From NCBI GenBank assembly GCA_027451985.1, contig DAIDHS010000015.1, forward strand, positions 1 to 60,483: a stretch of DNA of 60,483 bases. Reading direction: 5' to 3'. This stretch comes from Elusimicrobiota bacterium. Lineage in GTDB: Bacteria > Elusimicrobiota > Elusimicrobia > UBA1565 > UBA9628. This document shows, piece after piece, positions 25,871-34,001 of this stretch. The notes beneath the pieces were generated by a model. That model saw only the letters and a program-made list of their open reading frames with translations. It searched no databases and was not told the origin of the DNA. Each line of letters opens with the position of its first letter. The first letter of the stretch is position 1. A program made the position numbers and the translations under genes.

Positions 25871-27112
25871 ATGCCCACGTTCGCCTACAAGGCCAAGGCC
25901 CGGGACGGAGCCGTCCGCCAGGGCACGCTCGACGCCGCCGAGCGCCGCGTCGCCATAGAACTCCTGCGCTCGCAGAAGATGGTGGTGCTCGAGATCGGCG
26001 AGAAAAAACCAGGATTTCTGGATACCTTGAAGAACAAGCTCAACGCGGGAGCCACGGTAAAGTCCAAGGACCTGACCATGTTCTCGCGCCAGCTCTCGAC
26101 CCTTATTGGCGCGGGTGTGCCCATTGTGCAGGGGCTCTCCATTCTGGAGACGCAGGCGCAGAACCCCGCGTTCAAGAAGATCATCGGCGCGGTGCGTACG
26201 GACATTGAGGGCGGGCTCTCCATCACGGAGGCCATGAAGAAGCACCCCGGCGCTTTCCCGGAGCTCTACACCTCCATGGTCAAGGCTGGCGAGCTGGGCG
26301 GCATCCTGGACACTATTTTGGAGCGCCTTACGCTCTACTTGGAGAATTCCGAAGCCCTGAGGGCCAAGGTCAAATCCGCGCTGATGTACCCGGCCGTGGT
26401 GCTCTCCATCTGCGCCTTGGTGACGGTTTTCCTATTGACCTTCGTCGTGCCGACCTTCAAGACCATCTTCTCGGCGTTCGGTGGCAAGCTGCCCATGCCG
26501 ACGCAGGTCCTTTTGGGAATTTCGGCCTTCCTGCGCACTTATTGGTACGCCTGGGTGCCCATCCCCATCGGTATCGGCTATGGCTGCAAGCGCTTTTACA
26601 AGACATCTGCGGGCAAGAAGCGTGTGGATGCCTGGATTTTAAAGGCGCCCCTGTTCGGGCCCATCATGACCAAGGTCGCCATCGCCAAGCTTACCCGCAC
26701 CCTAGGCACTCTCATAAAATCGGGCGTGCCCATCATGCAGGGCCTGGAGACCGCCGCAGCCACGGCTGGCAACGTGGTCGTCGCGGAGGCGATTTTGTCC
26801 AGCCGCGAGTCGGTCCGCGAGGGCGGCAAGCTGACTGATCCCTTGAAGAAGTCGGGTATTTTCCCCAACATGGTGACCTCCATGATCTCGGTCGGCGAGG
26901 AGACGGGAAGTTTGGACGCGATGCTGGGCAAGATCGCGGATTTCTACGACATGGAGGTCGACGCCGCGGTCAAGGGTCTGACCTCCATGATTGAGCCCAT
27001 CGTCATCGTCATCATGGGCGTCATCGTCGGCTCCATCGTCATCGCGATGTTCATGCCCATCTTTGATCTGGGTCAGCTGGCCTCGAATATGGGTAACTCT
27101 AAGCACCACTAA
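25871..27112 (+). CDS. pilC: Type IV pilus inner-membrane platform protein
   Basis: A 413-residue PilC/GspF protein. It opens with M-P-T-F-A-Y-K-A, as most PilC do. Two T2SF domains (about 68-190 and 270-395) contain the F-x-R-Q-L-S-T-L-I-x-A-G-V-P motif and its echo T-R-T-L-G-T-L-I-K-S-G-V-P. Three hydrophobic segments match the family topology. It couples the PilB and PilT ATPases to pilin movement. It starts five bases after pilT. Its last 14 bases overlap the 3' end of the convergent uvrC. Confidence 0.94.
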   Translation: MPTFAYKAKARDGAVRQGTLDAAERRVAIELLRSQKMVVLEIGEKKPGFLDTLKNKLNAGATVKSKDLTMFSRQLSTLIGAGVPIVQGLSILETQAQNPAFKKIIGAVRTDIEGGLSITEAMKKHPGAFPELYTSMVKAGELGGILDTILERLTLYLENSEALRAKVKSALMYPAVVLSICALVTVFLLTFVVPTFKTIFSAFGGKLPMPTQVLLGISAFLRTYWYAWVPIPIGIGYGCKRFYKTSAGKKRVDAWILKAPLFGPIMTKVAIAKLTRTLGTLIKSGVPIMQGLETAAATAGNVVVAEAILSSRESVREGGKLTDPLKKSGIFPNMVTSMISVGEETGSLDAMLGKIADFYDMEVDAAVKGLTSMIEPIVIVIMGVIVGSIVIAMFMPIFDLGQLASNMGNSKHH

Positions 27113-28388
27113 AGATTCCCTTTCCGCGCAAATACCGGTTGTAGGTGATGGCGAAGCGGTGCGCCTCGTCTCTGAGGTGCTGGAGCATGCGCAGGGCCGG
27201 CCGTCGGCGCTCCAAGAGAATGGAGCGCGAACGTCCGGGCACAAAAACCTCCTCCAGGCGTTTGGCCAAAGACGCGACGGGAATGTCCAGCCCCAGTTTG
27301 TCCAAGGCCGCCTTGGCCGCGCCCAACTGGCCTTTGCCGCCGTCGATGAGAATCAAGTCCGGCATGTCTTCGCGGCTGCGCCGGCGGTAGCGGCGAAAGA
27401 CCGCTTCAGCCATGGACTTGAAGTCATCGATGCCTGCGGTTTCGCGAATCTTGAAGCGCCGGTAGTGGCTCTTGTTGGGCCGCCCACCCGTGAAGCACAC
27501 CATGGAGGCCACAGTGAAGCGTCCTTGGAAATGGGAAATGTCGAAGCATTCGATGTGGAAGGGGGGTTTGGCCAGGGCCAGCGCGTCTTTTAAGTCCGTC
27601 ACGGCTTGGGATTCCAGCAGAGGCGCGGCGATGTCCTCGGCGGAGAGGGCCTTCAAGCGCACGCGCTCGTCCATTTGAGCGATGGCCGAGAGGTTGTCGC
27701 GAAAGGCCGCGGCGCGCTCATATTCCAGCGCAGACGAGGCCCGTGTCATCTCTTCTTCGAGCTTATCGCGCAGCGCGCCGTAGTCACCCTGGAAGAACAA
27801 AAGCGCGCGTTCGGCCACGGCGCGGTAGTTCGCGCGGCTGATTTTGCCAGCGCAAGGCGCCGGGCACTGGCCGGTGTGGTAGTAGAGGCAGGAGTGAATT
27901 TTGCGCTCGGCCAAGGGCTTTTCCAGGCTGAACTCCCAGCGGCAGGGGCGCAGCGGGAAGAGCCGGCTTCTCCAGAGATAGCGCAGCAGGCTTTTGATGG
28001 AGGCGGCTTTCGGGTAGGGGCCGAAGTAGGCGCTTTTGTCCTTTGTCTTGCGCCGGGTCATCAAAAGGCGCGGGAAGTCCTCACCCAACGTGATTTTAAC
28101 CCACGGGTACGACTTGTCGTCCTTCCACATCGAGTTGAAGAAGGGCTGCTTCTCGCGGATGAGCTTGCGCTCCAGAAGAAGGGCTTCTCGCTCGGAGGCG
28201 CAAGGAATATAGTCGATGGCGCGGATTAAGGGCGTCAACGCCGAGTTCTTGAGATCGGTCTTGGAAGGGTTGAAGTACTGGGAGACACGCTTGGATAAGT
28301 CCACGGCCTTGCCGATGTAAATGATGTCTCCGGCCGCGTCGCGCATAAGGTAGACCCCGCAGGCGTGCGGGAGGTGTGAGAGGTCCAT
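27099..28388 (-). CDS. uvrC: UvrC-like nuclease, C-terminally short
   Basis: A 429-residue excinuclease subunit C homologue. The GIY-YIG domain (about 10-90; G-V-Y-L-M and I-I-Y-I-G-K-A), a cysteine cluster, the UVR region for UvrB contact (about 200-235), and the RNase-H-like nuclease core (C-F-D-I-S-H, L-I-L-I-D-G-G-K-G-Q-L, D-E-A-H-R-F-A) are all present. The tandem helix-hairpin-helix DNA-binding tail of full UvrC (about 600 residues) is missing: the protein stops a dozen residues after D-E-A-H-R, inside the end of convergent pilC. Either a natural short form or a truncation by deletion. TATAAT lies six bases before the ATG. Confidence 0.88.
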   Translation of the reverse strand: MDLSHLPHACGVYLMRDAAGDIIYIGKAVDLSKRVSQYFNPSKTDLKNSALTPLIRAIDYIPCASEREALLLERKLIREKQPFFNSMWKDDKSYPWVKITLGEDFPRLLMTRRKTKDKSAYFGPYPKAASIKSLLRYLWRSRLFPLRPCRWEFSLEKPLAERKIHSCLYYHTGQCPAPCAGKISRANYRAVAERALLFFQGDYGALRDKLEEEMTRASSALEYERAAAFRDNLSAIAQMDERVRLKALSAEDIAAPLLESQAVTDLKDALALAKPPFHIECFDISHFQGRFTVASMVCFTGGRPNKSHYRRFKIRETAGIDDFKSMAEAVFRRYRRRSREDMPDLILIDGGKGQLGAAKAALDKLGLDIPVASLAKRLEEVFVPGRSRSILLERRRPALRMLQHLRDEAHRFAITYNRYLRGKGIFSGA

Positions 28389-28394
28389 GTCCCA

Positions 28395-28400
28395 ATTATA
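28395..28400 (-). promoter_or_regulatory. -10 element of uvrC, leaderless type
   Basis: Minus-strand TATAAT with exactly six bases to the ATG at 28388 and no ribosome-binding site. No convincing -35. Confidence 0.5.
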
Positions 28401-28432
28401 AGTTTTCGGGCGGGGGGCGGCGAAATGGCAGG

Positions 28433-28780
28433 CTAGCGCTGGGGCTCGACCACGACCGCTGTGCCGTAGGCTAGGACTTCCGTGATGCCGGCCATGACCT
28501 CGGTCGCGTCGTAACGCACGCCCACGACCGCGTTGGCGCCCAATTCCTGGGCGTGGGCCAGCATGAGCTCGAAGGCGTCGCCTCGGGCGCGTTCGCAGAG
28601 ATTGGTGTAGAGCGTGATGTTGCCACCGAAAATGGACTGGATGCCCGCCGCAAAATTGCCCACGATGGAGCGCGAGCGCACGATGATGCCGCGCACCACG
28701 CCCAGGTTCTTGACGATGCGGTAGCCGTCGAGGGTAAAAGTCGTGGTGGTCAATGCGTGTTCGACGCGGGTCTCAAGCAT
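28433..28780 (-). CDS. YbjQ/UPF0145-family protein
   Basis: A 115-residue protein of the YbjQ (DUF74) family, small pentameric ring-forming proteins of unsettled function. Recognisable parts are the N-terminal [23 protein letters not shown], the middle A-R[25 protein letters not shown], and the C-terminal E-V-L-A-Y-G-T-A-V. The ATG at 28780 lies six bases after TATAAT. The gene is divergent from the haem-related cluster beginning at 28869. Confidence 0.88.
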   Translation of the reverse strand: MLETRVEHALTTTTFTLDGYRIVKNLGVVRGIIVRSRSIVGNFAAGIQSIFGGNITLYTNLCERARGDAFELMLAHAQELGANAVVGVRYDATEVMAGITEVLAYGTAVVVEPQR

Positions 28781-28786
28781 GCGGGG

Positions 28787-28815
28787 ATTATAGCGGAAAA
28801 CGCCTGGCGGGGCAA
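28787..28815 (-). promoter_or_regulatory. Promoter of ybjQ-like gene, leaderless type
   Basis: Minus-strand TTGCCC, 17-base spacer and a perfect TATAAT, six bases before the ATG at 28780. No ribosome-binding site. Confidence 0.65.
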
Positions 28816-28832
28816 CGAGCGCCGCATCGCGC

Positions 28833-28862
28833 TTGTCCGGCGCGAGGGGGAAAAGATAAGAT
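28833..28862 (+). promoter_or_regulatory. Promoter of the HemQ-like operon, leaderless type
   Basis: TTGTCC, 18-base spacer and TAAGAT, six bases before the ATG at 28869. It overlaps the neighbourhood of the divergent ybjQ promoter, so the two may compete. Confidence 0.5.
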
Positions 28863-28868
28863 CGATTG

Positions 28869-29621
28869 ATGCCGGAAACCCAAGCCAAAGACACCAAGAA
28901 AGAGGCGCCCGCCGTCACCGATTTGCGTGAGCGCGGCCGCGCGGCTGACGGCTCGGTCTCCTTTTCCGATCGCCGGCTCTTTATGAGCTTCTCGGCCTTC
29001 GGCGGGGCGCGGGACTTCGCACCCCTCATAAAAGCCCTCGAGCCCGCCAAGATGCCCGCCGCGCTCTATGCCGACCTGCACGACCCGCGCGGCGCGGGCC
29101 TTCTGGCTATGAGCGAGGATCCGTCCTTTTTCGTCGGCGAACTGCGCAAGTTCTTCAACGCGGGGCCCTTCGCCGATTTGGAATTAAAGCCCGCGTACTC
29201 GATGGCCGGCCGGACCTACGCGCTCGGTCACGAGCCGAATCTGGACGACTGGCTCGTCGATCGTCCGCGCCGCGTGGTCTTGGATCCGGAGTGGCCCTGG
29301 GCGGTGTGGTATCCGCTGCGCCGCGCGGGCGCCTTCGCGGCCCTGCCAGTGGAAGAGCAGACCAAGATGCTGCGCGAGCACGGCGCCATCGGCCACGCCT
29401 TCGGCAACGCGGGGCTGGGCAAGGACATCCGCTTGGACTGCCACGGCATCGACCCGGCCGACAATGATTTTATCATCGGGCTTTTGGGCCGGGAGCTTCA
29501 CCCTCTGTCCGCTTTGGTCGCCGCCATGCGCAAGACCAAGCAGACCTCAGGCTACATCGAAAAGATGGGCCCCTTTTTCATCGGCAAGGCCGTGTGGCAG
29601 TCCAAGGAGAAACCCTCATGA
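28869..29621 (+). CDS. Chlorite-dismutase/HemQ-family haem protein
   Basis: A 250-residue protein whose C-terminal half matches the chlorite dismutase/coproheme decarboxylase family pattern: W-Y-P-L-R-R, then [10 protein letters not shown]171-G-A-I-G (H171 as candidate proximal haem ligand), a G-I-D-P-A-D-N-D-F strand, and the closing [10 protein letters not shown][10 protein letters not shown]. The first 30 residues are a charged extension. HemQ would decarboxylate coproheme to haem b. The ATG is preceded directly by a -10-like hexamer. It overlaps the next gene by four bases and precedes a DUF420 gene, supporting a haem theme. The catalytic Tyr/Arg identity is not certain. Confidence 0.7.
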   Translation: MPETQAKDTKKEAPAVTDLRERGRAADGSVSFSDRRLFMSFSAFGGARDFAPLIKALEPAKMPAALYADLHDPRGAGLLAMSEDPSFFVGELRKFFNAGPFADLELKPAYSMAGRTYALGHEPNLDDWLVDRPRRVVLDPEWPWAVWYPLRRAGAFAALPVEEQTKMLREHGAIGHAFGNAGLGKDIRLDCHGIDPADNDFIIGLLGRELHPLSALVAAMRKTKQTSGYIEKMGPFFIGKAVWQSKEKPS

Positions 29622-30028
29622 GCGAGAACCGCACTTTCAAAGTCTCGATGTCGGAACGATGCTTCCGCTTTAAGCCCGACGCCCTGGGCAACCACGCCCC
29701 GCCCAAGCCCGGCGTCTACGAATTCGTGACTTTCCATCCGGACGGCAAGCCGGAGGTTCTTTTTGTAGGCGCGGCCACGGGGCCGCAGACCGTGCAGGAC
29801 GCGCTGGCCGCGCACCTGCAGGGCCAGGCCAAGCCCGGATCGACCGAGCTTTTCGCCGCGGCCAAGGACGTTTATTTCGACTACGTGGCCGACGCGGACA
29901 TTTCCTCCATCGAGGACTTGAAGGACATCGCGGCGGCTTTGGTGCAGAAGCACAAGCCCAAGTTCAATCCCGGAGGGCCCGCCTTCACCGGCCGCTACGC
30001 TGCGGTCGCGGTCGAGGAAGTCGACTAG
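29618..30028 (+). CDS. Small protein with a GIY-YIG-like pattern
   Basis: A 136-residue protein co-translated with the HemQ-like gene (ATGA overlap). Its central part resembles a degenerate GIY-YIG fold: P-G-V-Y-E-F, a 14-residue gap, L-F-V-G-A-A, a helix with L-A-A-H-L-Q-G, a strand V-Y-F-D-Y-V, an acidic helix and a closing K-P-K-F-N. The catalytic arginine expected in the first helix is not seen, so nuclease activity is doubtful. I know of no link between such folds and haem synthesis; function unknown. The pattern match is visual only. Confidence 0.6.
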   Translation: MSENRTFKVSMSERCFRFKPDALGNHAPPKPGVYEFVTFHPDGKPEVLFVGAATGPQTVQDALAAHLQGQAKPGSTELFAAAKDVYFDYVADADISSIEDLKDIAAALVQKHKPKFNPGGPAFTGRYAAVAVEEVD

Positions 30029-30037
30029 CCGGCGGCC

Positions 30038-30445
30038 GTGAGCCTCTCGGCGGTCCCTTTCTTCAACGCGTGCTTGAACGCCTCCGCGGGCGTCCTGCTT
30101 GTCCTCGGCTATGTTTTCGTCAAGCGCGGACGGTTTTTCGCCCACAAGGTGTGCATGCTCTCGGCCCTGGGCTGTTCGGCGGTTTTCCTGGCGGGCTACC
30201 TCTACTATCACTTCCGTGCGGGCGTGGTCTATTACCACGGCGCTTGGCGCGCGGCTTACTTTTCGATTTTAGGCACGCACACCGTGCTGGCGGCCATCAT
30301 CGCGCCCTTGGCGATTTACACCGCGTCCTTGGCTCTGCGCGGGCGATTTGTCCAGCACAAGAGGTGGGCTAAGCGCGCGCTGCCAATCTGGCTCTACGTC
30401 TCCGTGACCGGCGTCGTGATTTACGCGATGCTCTTCGGGATTTAG
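30038..30445 (+). CDS. DUF420-family membrane protein
   Basis: A 135-residue protein with four predicted transmembrane helices and conserved histidines: F-F-A-H-K near residue 33, Y-Y-H-F, Y-Y-H-G, G-T-H-T and F-V-Q-H-K. This fits the DUF420 (YozB/CtaM) family, which contains a factor needed for haem-A-type oxidase maturation in Staphylococcus. A GTG start ten bases after the previous stop keeps it in the HemQ-like operon. Haem or oxidase assembly is the reasonable inference, but no oxidase genes are in the window. Confidence 0.8.
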   Translation: MSLSAVPFFNACLNASAGVLLVLGYVFVKRGRFFAHKVCMLSALGCSAVFLAGYLYYHFRAGVVYYHGAWRAAYFSILGTHTVLAAIIAPLAIYTASLALRGRFVQHKRWAKRALPIWLYVSVTGVVIYAMLFGI

Positions 30446-30449
30446 AACC

Positions 30450-30770
30450 CTAGACGCTAAATGAGGTCCCGCAGGAGCAGGTGCTCTTGGCGTGCGGGTT
30501 TTGGATGCGAAAGCCCGCTTCCATCAAGGACTCAAAGTAGTCCACTTGCGAGCCGCCGATGAAGAAGTCCGAGCGAGGGTCAACCACGGCCTTGGCGCCG
30601 AATCCCTCGAACACGATGTCCTCGGGCGCCACTTGGTCTACGATGTCGAACTCATAGCTCAAGCCCGAGCAGCCGCCGGTGCCGACCTTGACGCGCAGGC
30701 AGGGCGCCTGCCCTTTCTTCGAGGCCAGGTCCTTGATGCGTGCGGCGGCTTTCTCGGTGAGCGTGATCAC
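30450..30770 (-). CDS. A-type iron-sulfur carrier (IscA/ErpA family), copy 2
   Basis: A 106-residue HesB/IscA protein. The three family cysteines are present: one in G-T-G-G-C-S-G and two in the C-terminal T-C-S-C-G-T-S-F. Length is standard. It delivers Fe-S clusters to apo-proteins. Translation starts at GTG, four bases after the stop of a second, different A-type gene; the two are a tandem pair from one promoter at 31125-31154. Confidence 0.9.
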   Translation of the reverse strand: MITLTEKAAARIKDLASKKGQAPCLRVKVGTGGCSGLSYEFDIVDQVAPEDIVFEGFGAKAVVDPRSDFFIGGSQVDYFESLMEAGFRIQNPHAKSTCSCGTSFSV

Positions 30771-30774
30771 GGTG

Positions 30775-31098
30775 TTAGAACTGCTTGGATTTGCCGCAGC
30801 CGCAGGAGCCCTTCTCCAGCGGATTCTTGATGCGGAAGCCCGAACTCGTTTCGTCGTCGGCGTAATCGACGATGGCCTGATCGAGCAAGGAGACGCTGGC
30901 AGGGTCTACGACCACGTCGAAGCCCTTCTGCGGCAGGACTACGTCCTCGGGCTTCTTGTCGTCGAAGCTCAGAGAGTACTCGTAGCCGGCGCAGCCCGAG
31001 GGCTTCAAGCCCACGCGCAGACTCTTGCCGCGGAAGTTCTCGTCCGCGGACAAAAAAGATTGGACTTTCTCGACGGCTTTTTCGGTCAGCGTAAACAT
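30775..31098 (-). CDS. A-type iron-sulfur carrier (IscA/ErpA family), copy 1
   Basis: A 107-residue HesB/IscA protein. The cysteines lie in P-S-G-C-A-G-Y and G-S-C-G-C-G-K. It differs substantially from the downstream copy (for example G-C-A-G-Y against G-C-S-G-L), so the pair is an old duplication rather than a recent repeat, perhaps one IscA-like and one ErpA-like. AGGAG precedes the ATG. No iscS or iscU is nearby. Confidence 0.9.
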   Translation of the reverse strand: MFTLTEKAVEKVQSFLSADENFRGKSLRVGLKPSGCAGYEYSLSFDDKKPEDVVLPQKGFDVVVDPASVSLLDQAIVDYADDETSSGFRIKNPLEKGSCGCGKSKQF

Positions 31099-31124
31099 AA
31101 GTGATCTCCTAAGACGAATATCTT

Positions 31125-31154
31125 AGTATACCCCCGTCGGAGGGCTCTGGTCAA
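31125..31154 (-). promoter_or_regulatory. Promoter of the Fe-S carrier pair
   Basis: Minus-strand TTGACC, 18-base spacer and TATACT. The predicted leader to the ATG at 31098 is about 20 bases and carries AGGAG. No obvious IscR-type operator was recognised. Confidence 0.65.
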
Positions 31155-31263
31155 GGCGATCGATGGAATTCCTAATATACGGCCCTAACTCCGTTATGAA
31201 ATCGTAACATCGCACGCCTAAAATAAGGCGCTGGCCCGCGTTGCGCGCGGACGGCGTCCATTC

Positions 31264-33975
31264 ATGAGCGAGGAAAACTTCAAAATCGAAACGGTCAATG
31301 ACGTCGAGACCGCGCGTCTGGCTTTGCGTTGGTCCCTGGAGCGCCTGCACAAGGCCACTGAGGAGCTTGCCTTGGCCAAGGACGAGCGTGACAAGGCCGT
31401 CGCCGAGTCCGGGCGGCTCTCCGAGGAGGCCGCGCGCAAGGACGCGGCCATGGCGCGTTGGAAGGAGACCATCCGACTCTGGGAATCCTCCATCAAGGAT
31501 CACAAGGCGATGGAGGAGTCTTTGCGCGAGGACCTGCGCAAGGAAATCCTGCAGGAAAAGACGATTTCCGAGAAGGAGACCCGCCGCCAGTTCGAGATGC
31601 AGATCGCGGCCTTGCAGCGCGAGCTGGCCGAGCGGGAGGCCCAAATCGGCGCCTTGAAGCGCGCCGCCATCGACGAGTCCAGGGACGCCAAAATCCATGC
31701 CGAACGCGAGGTCGAGATGCTCCTGGAGCGCCAGAACCGAGCGCTCGAGGAGGAGAAGCGCGCGTTTTTGGATCGACTGCGCGCGCAGGAAGACGAGATG
31801 CTGCGCCGCGGGCGTCAAGCCGCGGCCGCAGAGCAAAAGGCGCTCGAAGATCGCCGTGCCGCCTTGGAGTCCGAGTTCGCAGCCCGGCGCGCGGCCAGCG
31901 AGGAAGATTTCCGCCGCCGCGCGGCCGAAGAGGCGGCGCGCTTGGACGAGCGCCTGCGCGCCGAGCGCCAGAGAGACGCCCACATTTTGAAGGACAAGGA
32001 GGCCGCGCTTGAGGCCCAGGCGCGCGAGCAGACCGAGCGCCTCTCCGAGCGATACGCCGCGTTGGAAAAGGAGTGCCGCGCGCGCTTCGAGGCCATGGAG
32101 CGCGATCTCATGGCCGAGAAGGACAAGCGTCTGGCGGAGGAGAGGATCATCCTCCAGCGCGCCTTCGCGGACAAGGAAAAAGATTTGGAGCGCGCGGCGG
32201 CCTCCTCCGCCGCAGCCGCCATCGAGCGCGAGAAGGCGCTTTGGACCGAGCACCAGGAGCGCATCGCCCGCTCCCTGGCCGAGGCGCGCGAGCAGATGCT
32301 TTCCGAGCGCCGGCAGTTCGAGCAGGATTTGGAGGCCAAGAGAAAGGAGTTGGAGGCCCAAGCGGCCGCGTCCTTGGCCGAAAGGGAGCGCGCGCTGGCC
32401 CAGTCCCATGAGGAGCGTTTGGCCGAGGTCCGCGCGCAGTTCGCCGCGCAAATCGAGGCCGAGAAAAAGAGCGCCGCGACCGATAACGAGCGGCGCGAGG
32501 CGCGCCTGAGGGAGGAGCTCTCCGAGCGGCAGCATCGCTGGCTCTTGGAAAAGGAGCGCGCGCACGAGGAATTGCGCCGCGAGCTGGCCGAAAAGAGCTT
32601 GCGCGATTCCTCCGAGTTGGAAGGGCGTCTTGACGAGCGCAGAAAAACTTTGGAGGAGGAGGCGCGACGTCGGCTCGCCCAGGACCTGGAGACTTTACGG
32701 GCGCGCTTCGGGCACCATGAGCGGGAGCTTGAAGGCCGCATGCGCTCCTGGCAGATGCAGACCGAGGAGCAGTTTCGTCGCGAGAAAGCCGAGTGGCTCG
32801 CCGCGGCCGAGAAAGATTTACTCTCGCGCCGCGCGGAGTTGGAGCGCCTGCGCGCGGACAATGAGGCCCGCGTGCAGGAGTCGGCACAGAAGCTCGAGGC
32901 CGCGCGGGCGCAGAAGGAGAAAATCGCACGCGACGAGCTCGCCCTGCGCGAGGCCAAGCTAGAGGAGGAGGTGGGCCGCCGCGAGGATTTGGCGCGCGCG
33001 CGCTACGAGGATCTATTGGCCAAGGAAAAAGCGGCCATGGAGAAACGCTTGGCCGAGCGGGAGGAGTCTCTGCGTCAGAGGCTCGACTCCGACCGCTCGG
33101 CCTCGGAGCGCGACTTGGCGCGGCGCATGCAGGACTTCACGCGCTCCCTGGAGGCCAAGAGCGCGCAGAGGGAACAGGAGCTGCGCAACGTCGTCGAAGG
33201 CCGCCTGGCGGATCTTTCGCGCACCGAGGCGCAGCTGCGGGAATCCTGGGCGGCCAAGGAAGCGCAGATGCAAAAGGCCTTCGCCGAGCGCGAATCGCGC
33301 TGGCTGGCCTCGCAAAACGAGGTGCTGGCCCGCGAGCGCGCGCTTCTGGAGCAGGAGTGGGCGCGGGAGACCGGGCAGCGCCGCGCGCGCTTCGAGGAGC
33401 AGCTCCAGGAGCGGCAGAAGGCCTTGGAGCTCAAGGCCGCGGAGCTGGAGCGCCGCATGCAGGAGCAATGGAACCAGCGGGAAGACGCCTGGAATCGCAC
33501 CAAGCGCGAGGCTCTGGACCTCGAGATCGCGTCCTTGCGCGCGGACTTCGCGGCCAAGGAAAAAGCGCTGGAGGAGCACTTAAAGGAGCGCGAAAAGGCC
33601 GTCGCCCTGCGCAAGAGGGAGTTGGAGGACGATTTTGAGGCCAAGGCGCGCGCCGCGGCCTCTGAGCTCGCGCTTGAAAAAGAGGCCCTGCGGGCCCAGC
33701 ACGAGCGGCGCCTGCGCGAAGTCGAGGCCGAGAAGCAGAAGGCTGGCGCTTGGCTCATGCAGAAGGAGCAGGAGTTGAGCGACAATTTCCAGAAGGTCGA
33801 GCAGGAGCTGCGCAACGAGCTGCACGCCGCGCGTCTGGAGCAGGCAGCGGAGTACGACGAGAAGGTTCGCCGCCTGGCCGAGGAGCGCCTGCTCCTGCAG
33901 AAGGAACACGAGCAAAAACTGCGCGATTTGGAGGCGCGCTACCAGAAAAACGCGGGCCAAAAAGGCGCGGCCTAG
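31264..33975 (+). CDS. Giant coiled-coil protein
   Basis: A 903-residue protein that is almost wholly predicted coiled coil from about residue 15 to the end, extremely rich in Glu, Arg, Ala, Leu and Lys, with no signal peptide or membrane segment and almost no Pro, Gly or Cys. Tryptophans recur at intervals (for example R-W-L-L-E-K, E-W-L-A-A-A, R-W-L-A-S-Q, A-W-N-R-T-K), hinting at a quasi-repeat. It is probably a cytoplasmic filament- or scaffold-like protein; intermediate-filament-like and SMC-like proteins are comparisons, but no ATPase head exists. No clear promoter or ribosome-binding site was found near the ATG. Family not recognised. Confidence 0.75.
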   Translation: MSEENFKIETVNDVETARLALRWSLERLHKATEELALAKDERDKAVAESGRLSEEAARKDAAMARWKETIRLWESSIKDHKAMEESLREDLRKEILQEKTISEKETRRQFEMQIAALQRELAEREAQIGALKRAAIDESRDAKIHAEREVEMLLERQNRALEEEKRAFLDRLRAQEDEMLRRGRQAAAAEQKALEDRRAALESEFAARRAASEEDFRRRAAEEAARLDERLRAERQRDAHILKDKEAALEAQAREQTERLSERYAALEKECRARFEAMERDLMAEKDKRLAEERIILQRAFADKEKDLERAAASSAAAAIEREKALWTEHQERIARSLAEAREQMLSERRQFEQDLEAKRKELEAQAAASLAERERALAQSHEERLAEVRAQFAAQIEAEKKSAATDNERREARLREELSERQHRWLLEKERAHEELRRELAEKSLRDSSELEGRLDERRKTLEEEARRRLAQDLETLRARFGHHERELEGRMRSWQMQTEEQFRREKAEWLAAAEKDLLSRRAELERLRADNEARVQESAQKLEAARAQKEKIARDELALREAKLEEEVGRREDLARARYEDLLAKEKAAMEKRLAEREESLRQRLDSDRSASERDLARRMQDFTRSLEAKSAQREQELRNVVEGRLADLSRTEAQLRESWAAKEAQMQKAFAERESRWLASQNEVLARERALLEQEWARETGQRRARFEEQLQERQKALELKAAELERRMQEQWNQREDAWNRTKREALDLEIASLRADFAAKEKALEEHLKEREKAVALRKRELEDDFEAKARAAASELALEKEALRAQHERRLREVEAEKQKAGAWLMQKEQELSDNFQKVEQELRNELHAARLEQAAEYDEKVRRLAEERLLLQKEHEQKLRDLEARYQKNAGQKGAA

Positions 33976-33983
33976 CCTTAAAA

Positions 33984-33992
33984 TGCTAGACT
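33984..33992 (+). promoter_or_regulatory. Extended -10 element before ccdA
   Basis: TGC-TAGACT, nine bases before the ATG at 34002. The leader would be only two or three bases. No good -35. Confidence 0.4.
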
Positions 33993-34001
33993 GACTGACC
34001 G

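Noticed and set aside
31123-32957. Long minus-strand open frames with Leu/Gly-rich and Ser/Arg-rich products
   Set aside because: Antisense of the coiled-coil gene: repeated GAG and GCG codons read backwards as CTC and CGC.
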